A DNA stretch of 11,375 nt. Source: Magnetovibrio sp. GTDB taxonomy: Bacteria; Pseudomonadota; Alphaproteobacteria; Rhodospirillales; Magnetovibrionaceae. The stretch is taken from positions 1 through 11,375 of the forward strand of contig JAESUA010000424.1 of the NCBI GenBank assembly GCA_016763255.1. The letters are read 5' to 3'. Every line of letters starts with the position of its first letter. The stretch's first letter is position 1. Made by a program: the position numbers and the translations under genes. Under the pieces are notes generated by a model that was given only the letters and a program-made list of their open reading frames with translations, did no database searches and was not told the origin of the DNA. Positions 1 to 5,160 of this stretch are shown here, in pieces.

Positions 1-377
1 AAGGCGACAAAAAACCAAATCGGCCAGGTCCACTTGACGACACGCTTGTGCTGGTCATGGTTCTTTTTGATGGCGTGAAAAACGGCCATCGGCACCATCG
101 GCACGATCATTACCGCGCCCAAAACATGGACGATCAAGATGGTGAAATAGATGGGCCGCACGATGCCTTCACCACCAAATTTCGCCAGCCCCGAATTGAA
201 GTGATAAACCAAGTAAAAGCCCATGAACATCAGCGACACCGCAAGCGTCGCGATCATGGTTTTCTTGTGGGCTTCTTTATTGCCCGCTTTGATGTAGGTG
301 CGTGCCATCCACAGCAAAGCCACAGTCGCGCTGTTGAGCACCGCATTGATGTGCGGGATGGTGGTGAGTTCGATCAT
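1..377 (-). CDS. DUF420 membrane protein (CtaM/YozB-like oxidase assembly factor), 3' end cut off
   Basis: Partial gene running off the left edge: 125 codons visible, from ATG at 377. The product is a small polytopic membrane protein with hydrophobic stretches at about residues 11-25, 41-60 and 75-100. Conserved-looking histidines lie at residues 9, 59, 84 and 101, and a basic HAIKKNHDQHKR loop precedes another hydrophobic segment. This pattern fits the DUF420 family, whose Firmicute member CtaM (YozB) is needed for maturation of aa3-type oxidase. The location beside a cox cluster agrees with an assembly role, perhaps in heme or copper insertion. The family call comes from recognition, not from a search. 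The start is the first ATG, 16 nt after the upstream stop. No strong Shine-Dalgarno is visible, so it may be translationally coupled to the 394-618 gene. Confidence 0.72.
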   Translation of the reverse strand, partial: MIELTTIPHINAVLNSATVALLWMARTYIKAGNKEAHKKTMIATLAVSLMFMGFYLVYHFNSGLAKFGGEGIVRPIYFTILIVHVLGAVMIVPMVPMAVFHAIKKNHDQHKRVVKWTWPIWFFVA

Positions 378-393
378 CTTGGTTTGGTCCAGA

Positions 394-618
394 TCAATTT
401 GGCTTGGGGTTGGTTGTTTGGGGGCCGCTGGCCTGATTTTGGATCGGCCGGTCATCGCTGATGCCGAGGTAGCCGTAGTTTTGAATGCGATACATGGTGC
501 CTGCATACATACCGAAGGCGACAAGTAAAAAGAGGCCGCCGATGATCCAAAGTTTACGGCGTGGCACTTGGCGGATGTGGCCAAGTTGCGGTGCGGTGGT
601 TTTGGGTGTCTCGTTCAT
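394..618 (-). CDS. Small single-span membrane protein of unknown function in the cox locus
   Basis: Encodes 74 residues. Layout: a polar N-terminus with a basic patch (RQVPRRK, about 17-22), one hydrophobic segment (about 23-42), then a polar, proline- and glutamine-rich tail, probably in the periplasm by the positive-inside rule. I chose ATG 618 because GGAGAAA lies about 7-8 nt upstream. A longer in-frame start at 669 would add 17 residues with no ribosome site. I do not recognise a named family. It sits between the coxA terminator and the DUF420 gene, 16 nt from the latter. It may be an oxidase accessory or small structural subunit, by context only. Its own promoter is possible upstream because a terminator separates it from coxA. 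Confidence 0.68.
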   Translation of the reverse strand: MNETPKTTAPQLGHIRQVPRRKLWIIGGLFLLVAFGMYAGTMYRIQNYGYLGISDDRPIQNQASGPQTTNPKPN

Positions 619-650
619 TGGGGAACTTTCTCCACAGGTTTGTGCCCGCT

Positions 651-679
651 GGTATACCGTTTGGGGCATGGTTTCGCAA
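651..679 (-). promoter_or_regulatory. Possible sigma-70 promoter for the small membrane protein / DUF420 pair
   Basis: On the minus strand, TTGCGA (679-674) is followed after exactly 17 nt by TATACC (656-651). Each hexamer matches four of six consensus bases. It lies between the coxA terminator and the 618 start codon, where a separate promoter would be needed. The predicted start point is near 644. The match is weak and alphaproteobacterial promoters vary, so this is tentative. Confidence 0.28.
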
Positions 680-744
680 GGATAGAGCGCCGCATGTGGC
701 AGAAACCCGCCATATTCATCAGCTGAGGCCTTCTGTGTTGCGGT

Positions 745-778
745 AAAAAAAAGTGGGGACCACTGCGGCCCCCACTTT
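745..778 (-). terminator. Rho-independent terminator after coxA
   Basis: Reading the minus strand, AAAGTGGGG (778-770) pairs perfectly with CCCCACTTT (758-750) across an 11-nt loop, giving a 9-bp GC-rich stem. A run of eight T residues (752-745) overlaps the end of the second arm and continues past it. It begins 23 nt after the coxA stop codon at 803-801. The T run lies only on the minus-strand side, so the signal is directional and ends the coxC-SCO-coxB-coxA transcript. Confidence 0.9.
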
Positions 779-800
779 CAGATCGAGCGTGTTGAATTGG

Positions 801-2435
801 CTATTTTTGGTATTCGTATGGGCTCCAGTTTTCGTCGAGCACCACGTCAGTGTCGCCGAAGTTGCCCGGTCCCGGAGGGCTCGCGGTGTGAGTCCATTCC
901 AACGACTTGGAATTCCATGGGTTGTCCGGTGCCGGTTTGCCTTTAAACGCGGCATAGATGAAGTTGATGGTCGGCAACAGCATGCCCAGGGCAATGGTGA
1001 ACGCACCGATGGTCGCCACTTTGTGGAAATCCTCAAAGTAGAAGCCCATGATCTGCACGTCTTTGAACATTTCATAGTCCCAGTAACGCCGCGGCATGCC
1101 TTCTTTGCCAATAATGAACAAAGGCCAGAAGGTGACGTTCACACCGACGAAGTTGAGCCAGAAGCTAACCGTGGCGATTGGCCCATCGGCGTAACGACCG
1201 GTCATCTTCGGGAACCAATAATAGATGCCGCCAAACAGCGCAAAGGCCGCGAACAGAGCCATGATGAAGTGAAAGTGGGCATGCACATATGAGGTTTCCG
1301 ACAGGTGCAAGGTCATCGACGGCAAGGCCAGCGGAATCCCGGTCAAGCCACCCAGCAAAATCAGGTATAGGCAAGACGCCGCATACATCATCGCGGTGTT
1401 GTAAGTGATCGCACCCTTATACAGCGTGCCCCACATGGACAGCGTCAAGATGCCCACCGGCACCGAGATCAAAAGCGTGGTGACCATATGGCCCAGTCGG
1501 ATCCAGTCGGGCATGCCCGAAACATACAAGTGGTGAACCCAGACGATGCCGGAGATGCCAACGGTGCCCCAAATGCCGACATAAACCGCGGCCTTGTAGT
1601 TGAAGATGCGGTTTTTCGACATGGTTGCGATGATGTCGAACAAGATGCCGACGGCGGGCAAGAAGATCACGTACACCGCCGGGTGCGAGTAAAACCAGAA
1701 CAGGTTCTGATAGAGCAAAACATCGCCGCCCTCGGTGGGATCGAAAAAGTGCGTGCCCAGGTATTTATCGAACAACAGCAAGGTCACGGCAGAGGCCAAG
1801 ACGGGGATGAAAATCAGCTGCAGAACGAAGGCCGCAATGGTCGTCCAGACGAACATATTGAGCTGGTTCCAGCCCATGCCCGGTGCGCGCAAGTAAATCA
1901 CCGTCACCAAAAAATTCACGGCTCCTAAGATGGATGAGAAGCCAAGAAGGTGGACGGTGAACACGTACATGGAGGTGTTGGCCGAGGTGGTCACCGAATA
2001 CGGCGGATAACCGGTCCACATGATGTCGGGACCATCGGGAACGACGAAGCTCAACAACGCCAAGACGATGGCGAAGTAGAACAGCCAAACCGAAAACGCA
2101 TTAATACGTGGGAACGCAACGTCGCGGGCCCCGATCATCAGCGGCAAAAAATAGTTGGCCGCAAAGCCGGTCAAACCCGGAATCAAAAAGGCCAAAATCA
2201 TGACCGCGCCGTGGAAATACAAAATACCGTTGTACTGGGTGCCGGACTCAACGAATTGCATGCCCAGTTCCATCTGCTCTAAGCGGATGATCAGGGCCAT
2301 CAGCCCGGCGATGCCAAAGGCGGCCATCGCGCCGACCAGATACAAAATGCCGATGCGCTTGTGATCGGTGGTCAGAATCCATTCTTTCCAGGCCGGGACC
2401 GCAGCGTGTCCTGTGGTGGTTGTCGGTGTACTCAT
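801..2435 (-). CDS. coxA: Cytochrome c oxidase subunit I, A2-type and lacking K-channel residues
   Basis: A 544-residue, 12-helix heme-copper oxidase catalytic subunit: reduces O2 at heme a3/CuB in the inner membrane and pumps protons. Visible ligands: H75 and H389 (low-spin heme), H387 (heme a3), H251, H301 and H302 (CuB), and Y255 for the His-Tyr crosslink. The heme-propionate motif GMPRRY is at 446-451. The D-channel residues N94, D105 and N112 are kept. The helix VI glutamate is replaced by the YSHPAVY motif (249-255), diagnostic of A2-type enzymes. Ungapped spacing from H302 puts Val327 and Leu330 where the K-channel Thr and Lys normally sit. Ser379-Glu380 replace the usual His-Asp near the Mg site. 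No fused subunit III is present. ATG 2435 is chosen because AAGGGAGAT lies just upstream. A longer start at 2456 would place that site inside the gene. Confidence 0.95.
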   Translation of the reverse strand: MSTPTTTTGHAAVPAWKEWILTTDHKRIGILYLVGAMAAFGIAGLMALIIRLEQMELGMQFVESGTQYNGILYFHGAVMILAFLIPGLTGFAANYFLPLMIGARDVAFPRINAFSVWLFYFAIVLALLSFVVPDGPDIMWTGYPPYSVTTSANTSMYVFTVHLLGFSSILGAVNFLVTVIYLRAPGMGWNQLNMFVWTTIAAFVLQLIFIPVLASAVTLLLFDKYLGTHFFDPTEGGDVLLYQNLFWFYSHPAVYVIFLPAVGILFDIIATMSKNRIFNYKAAVYVGIWGTVGISGIVWVHHLYVSGMPDWIRLGHMVTTLLISVPVGILTLSMWGTLYKGAITYNTAMMYAASCLYLILLGGLTGIPLALPSMTLHLSETSYVHAHFHFIMALFAAFALFGGIYYWFPKMTGRYADGPIATVSFWLNFVGVNVTFWPLFIIGKEGMPRRYWDYEMFKDVQIMGFYFEDFHKVATIGAFTIALGMLLPTINFIYAAFKGKPAPDNPWNSKSLEWTHTASPPGPGNFGDTDVVLDENWSPYEYQK

Positions 2436-2461
2436 AAAACTATCTCCCTTCGGCATATGCC

Positions 2462-3154
2462 CTAATCTTCAGCCGCAATTTTAGCCAGCCATGCATCGTA
2501 CTCTTCACGTGGAACAGCACTGACCTTGGTGGTCATCTCGGAATGATTTTGGCCGCAGAATTCTGCGCACTGCACAATGGTTTCCTTGGCTTCAACCGGA
2601 TTGATCCAGATGTAGGTAATACGACCCGGCATCACGTCTTCTTTGACGCGGTATTCCGGGACACCAAAATTGTGGAGCACGTCTTCGGAGGTCATGCGCA
2701 AGACGACCGGTTCGCCGATCGGCATTTTCAGCTCTTCGGTCTCGGTGCCATCGGGATATTCAAATTCAAAATACCACTGATAGGCGGTGACTTTGATTTC
2801 GATGGCATTTTCAGGAACCCGGCGATAAGCGTTCCAAACGGTCCACCCTTTTGCCGCCAGATAAAAATCATCGGCCATGAAAATCGCCGCCGGGATCAGG
2901 GCAAACGAGATCGCCTGGACGGTCGTCAGCCTTTTGGCGGTGCCGACTTGATCGGGGCTGGTGGCGCGGTATTTGATCAGCATCCACACCGCGGCAATGG
3001 CCATGATGACGCCGATGATGGTGATGTCTATGATCACCGTGTTCCACAACTCTTCCCATTCCGCGGCCGGGTTGCGAACCTCTTGCGCAAAGGCTTGGGT
3101 CGACGCCATGGCACCGACGCTCAGAGCCGTCATTGCGGTTAGAAAATTCCTCAT
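2462..3154 (-). CDS. coxB: Cytochrome c oxidase subunit II with CuA site
   Basis: A 230-residue CuA subunit that takes electrons from cytochrome c and passes them to subunit I. Layout: signal peptide (about 1-23, AFA before QE), two membrane helices (about 36-60 and 82-102), then a periplasmic cupredoxin domain. All CuA ligands are present: H161, C196, E198 (backbone), C200, H204 and M207, in the CxxxCxxxHxxM pattern. The aromatic electron-entry patch AYQWYFEF is at 124-131. There is no C-terminal cytochrome c domain, so this is aa3-like rather than caa3. By alignment to the IP of helix II, the K-channel entrance glutamate falls at Ala81. The start codon overlaps the SCO stop as ATGA, and GGGAGG lies 8 nt upstream, so translation is probably coupled to the SCO gene. 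The coxA start follows 26 nt after the stop. Confidence 0.95.
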   Translation of the reverse strand: MRNFLTAMTALSVGAMASTQAFAQEVRNPAAEWEELWNTVIIDITIIGVIMAIAAVWMLIKYRATSPDQVGTAKRLTTVQAISFALIPAAIFMADDFYLAAKGWTVWNAYRRVPENAIEIKVTAYQWYFEFEYPDGTETEELKMPIGEPVVLRMTSEDVLHNFGVPEYRVKEDVMPGRITYIWINPVEAKETIVQCAEFCGQNHSEMTTKVSAVPREEYDAWLAKIAAED

Positions 3155-3996
3155 GAACTTAACCTCCCTCTTTTACGTCTGCGATAAACGAAGACGGAAA
3201 CGGCAAAGGATGTGATGCCTAAGGACAAGGCACCCACCCCAACAAACAATGGTATGCTGATCGTATATTTCCCCTCAGCATAATTGTAACTATAACAAAG
3301 ACTTATGGCGTAATCGAGAACCTCTCCGACTTTGAATTCTCCGGCTTTGGCGTCAAAAACCGCCAGTTTGATATCTTGCGGTGCGGAATTGAGTGCGTAC
3401 AAAACCCGCGCCAGACGCCCTTCAGGCGTCAGGAACATGAATGCCCCGGGATGAAAAAAGGTCCGATCTTGGGGGGACCAGAAAAACTTAAAGCCGATGG
3501 AATCGGCAAACGGTTTGATCTGGTCTTTGTCCTTGAAGGTCGCAAAGTCCCAAGAACCGTTCATGTTTTTAGTCATTTTCAGGTGCTGCTTGAAGGCACC
3601 TATGGTTTTTAAGTCATCGTGCTCATCGAACGATATGGTCAGCACGTTGAAATCTTCGCCCGGTGTGATGCCTTGAATGTCGGCCAACTGGGCATTGAGA
3701 TCCTGGTTGATGACGGAACAGCTGCCATCACAGGTGAAATACGACAAAACCAAGATCAGGGGTTTGCCAAGTTTGTCGGCCAACTTGAATTCCCGGCCTT
3801 GGGCGTCGATCAGCGTAATGTCGCCATCAACCTTGGCACCGAGATATCTGGTTTCATCAATTTGAAAAATAGCCGGATCAATATCCGACACGGGCACAGC
3901 CCCGCCGTACTGTGCATGGGCCGGAAAGGCGGCCCATGCACAGCCGAGGAGGGTGCTTACCAATGCTAATATCCGCGTGCGGATCATCGATTTCAT
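3151..3996 (-). CDS. SCO1/SenC-type copper chaperone with C-terminal membrane anchor
   Basis: Encodes 281 residues. SCO proteins are thioredoxin-fold copper carriers that help load the CuA site of subunit II. The metal site is visible as CDGSC (C89, C93) after a beta strand (LILVLSYFT), with the partner histidine probably H182 in FFHPG. Residues 1-28 look like a secretion signal ending AHA. Unusually, a second hydrophobic span (about 247-271) is followed by a basic tail RRRKRGR. The protein therefore appears anchored by its C-terminus, or by both ends. The gene lies between coxC and coxB, 16 nt after coxC and overlapping coxB by 4 nt, fitting delivery of copper to its neighbour. The start may instead be the ATG at 3987. 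Neither has a strong ribosome site. Confidence 0.9.
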   Translation of the reverse strand: MKSMIRTRILALVSTLLGCAWAAFPAHAQYGGAVPVSDIDPAIFQIDETRYLGAKVDGDITLIDAQGREFKLADKLGKPLILVLSYFTCDGSCSVINQDLNAQLADIQGITPGEDFNVLTISFDEHDDLKTIGAFKQHLKMTKNMNGSWDFATFKDKDQIKPFADSIGFKFFWSPQDRTFFHPGAFMFLTPEGRLARVLYALNSAPQDIKLAVFDAKAGEFKVGEVLDYAISLCYSYNYAEGKYTISIPLFVGVGALSLGITSFAVSVFVYRRRKRGRLSS

Positions 3997-4012
3997 CCGT
4001 TCGTCTCGCGGC

Positions 4013-4780
4013 TTACCAAAAATAAATCTGGGAGGCTACGAAGAACCAAACAATGTCAACAAAGTGCCAGTAAACGGACACACAGCTGACGAACGTTTTA
4101 TTGGTGCGACCACTGAGCGCCGGGATCAAAACCGCGATGAATGCGCCCAAACCAAGCAACACGTGCGAAGCGTGGAAGCCAGTGATGGTGTAAAACGCGG
4201 AAGAATAAGCGTTGGTGGCCGGAATGAAGCCCTCATTGATGAGGTTGCTCCACTCATAAAGCGACAAACCCAAAAATACGCTGCCAAGGATGATGGAGTA
4301 GATCCACCATTTGTTGAACCCGGACAGGTCGCCATGCTCCAGCTTTTCTTCGGCCATGTGAGCCGTGACGGATGAGCTGACCAAGATCACGGTCATCACC
4401 AGCGGTATGGTATTGCTGATGTGGGGCGTGCCTTCGGGGGGCCAAGATTCCATGCCCAGACGCATCATCCAATAGCTGGAAAACAGCGACAGGAAGATGA
4501 AGATTTCCGACAAAATAAAAATCGGCAGGCCGACGTTGGCCACCCCCGCCAAAAGCGGCGTTTGGGTCAGGCCTTCGTGGACCCATATAGAGACGCCGGC
4601 GAGCAGTAAAACGGTGCCCAAGCCAGCGAAGATTGCCGTCATCAAAAGGTCGTCATAGGCAAAGTAAAAACCAAAAGAAATCGGCAACAGGAAAAAGATA
4701 CCGGCTACCACCAAAAGTGGTGCCCAGCTCCATTCCCAATGGTGCTCGTGCACAGTGGCGGTTTCTGCGTCAGTGGTCAT
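4013..4780 (-). CDS. coxC: Cytochrome c oxidase subunit III
   Basis: A 255-residue polytopic protein with about seven hydrophobic segments (roughly 20-40, 47-66, 86-106, 124-142, 158-176, 197-222 and 233-254). Family marks: the conserved SE pair (S91-E92) in helix III, SSSVTAHMAEEKLEHGD (135-151), TGFHASHV (200-207) and YWHFVDIVWFF near the C-terminus. Subunit III stabilises subunit I during turnover and supports proton uptake by the D-channel. It is the first gene of the operon, which is uncommon because coxC usually follows coxB/coxA. I chose ATG 4780 because GGGAGG lies about 5 nt upstream. The alternative TTG start at 4792 would precede that site. The stop is 16 nt from the SCO start. Confidence 0.93.
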   Translation of the reverse strand: MTTDAETATVHEHHWEWSWAPLLVVAGIFFLLPISFGFYFAYDDLLMTAIFAGLGTVLLLAGVSIWVHEGLTQTPLLAGVANVGLPIFILSEIFIFLSLFSSYWMMRLGMESWPPEGTPHISNTIPLVMTVILVSSSVTAHMAEEKLEHGDLSGFNKWWIYSIILGSVFLGLSLYEWSNLINEGFIPATNAYSSAFYTITGFHASHVLLGLGAFIAVLIPALSGRTNKTFVSCVSVYWHFVDIVWFFVASQIYFW

Positions 4781-4884
4781 GGTCCCTCCCAAAGTCTGAC
4801 GTATTCGTTAAATGCTCTCTCTCTACACAAAATGGTGTGTGATATGGGTCAAAAGTGAGCAGGTTCTTCAATGCATACAATGGA

Positions 4885-4890
4885 ATTGTA
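4885..4890 (-). promoter_or_regulatory. Predicted -10 element of the cox operon
   Basis: The minus strand reads TACAAT here, five of six matches to TATAAT. It would start transcription near 4878, giving a leader of about 97 nt before coxC. The centre of the FNR-like box then lies about 40 bp upstream of the start point, close to the -41.5 position typical of class II FNR/CRP-family activation. No good -35 hexamer is needed in that arrangement. Confidence 0.45.
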
Positions 4891-4910
4891 ATAACTTCGT
4901 AGTACGAGCG

Positions 4911-4924
4911 TTGATCAAAGTCAA
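4911..4924. promoter_or_regulatory. FNR/FixK-family binding site
   Basis: The sequence TTGATCAAAGTCAA matches TTGA-N6-TCAA perfectly and matches the FNR/ANR consensus TTGAT-N4-ATCAA at nine of ten defined positions. CRP/FNR-family activators such as FNR, FixK and NNR bind this motif in response to low oxygen or nitric oxide. Its placement relative to the -10 at 4885-4890 points to activation of the leftward cox operon. Which family member binds cannot be told from the site. Confidence 0.65.
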
Positions 4925-5129
4925 ACCATTGGCTTTTTGCAGTGCACCAAAAAACCTAATAAAATAGAGGCATAAGGGGCTGTTTCATCCCTTGGCCGCC
5001 TTGGTAATTGGGGTTGCACGCATAATTATTGTTGTATGCAGGTGACGAACAAACACATTGATATCTAGACTAAGTTTGGTGTGTTGACGAAAATTCAACG
5101 CAAAAAACACCGCAAAGCCGAGTTAAAAT

Positions 5130-5142
5130 CCTTTATAAAAGG
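5130..5142. repeat. Perfect short inverted repeat upstream of the GAF-PP2C gene
   Basis: CCTTT-ATA-AAAGG is a perfect 5-bp inverted repeat with a 3-nt centre, ending 18 nt before the GTG start. It could be an operator or a leader hairpin, or chance in AT-rich DNA. A 3-nt loop with five pairs is weak as an RNA hairpin. Confidence 0.3.
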
Positions 5143-5160
5143 AAAAACAGGGGGACATTC

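Larger units (their letters stand above)
4781..5160. other. Divergent intergenic region between coxC and the GAF-PP2C gene
   Basis: This 380-bp stretch separates two divergent transcription units and is AT-richer than its flanks. It holds an FNR/FixK-like box (4911-4924), a matching minus-strand -10 (4885-4890) and a CT run (about 4814-4823). It also has several short inverted repeats: GCATA-N10-TATGC at 5020-5039, GTTGA-N7-TCAAC at 5083-5099 and CCTTT-ATA-AAAGG at 5130-5142. I found no convincing gene, tRNA or riboswitch in it. The plus-strand promoter for the 5161 gene must lie here but could not be assigned. Confidence 0.7.

Noticed and set aside
753..1292. Long open frame antisense to coxA
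   Set aside because: A shadow frame opposite a strongly conserved gene; its product is low-complexity with no recognisable domain. Similar antisense frames at 1488-1928, 2543-3142 and 8425-8973 were dropped for the same reason.
801..2435. Assignment of subunit I as a nitric oxide reductase
   Set aside because: K-channel loss and an FNR box hint at it, but the HPAVY tyrosine, D-channel residues and CuA subunit favour an oxygen reductase. Kept as an alternative only in the findings.
4781..4792. TTG start extending coxC by four residues
   Set aside because: It would put the GGGAGG ribosome site inside the gene. ATG 4780 fits that site.
5002..5018. Sigma-54 promoter (TTGG...TTGCA)
   Set aside because: The GG and GC elements are 11 nt apart rather than 10, and the flanking consensus is poor.
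5020..5039. GCATA-N10-TATGC as an operator
   Set aside because: Five-base arms with a 10-nt AT-rich spacer are expected by chance in such DNA, and no known regulator motif matches.
5084..5089. TTGACG as a -35 element for the GAF-PP2C gene
   Set aside because: No acceptable -10 hexamer at 16-18 nt spacing; the sequence there is CAAAAAACACCG.
5083..5099. Second FNR-like box (GTTGA-N7-TCAAC) upstream of the GAF-PP2C gene
   Set aside because: The half-sites are seven bases apart instead of six, so FNR-family dimers would be out of register. Kept only as a short inverted repeat.
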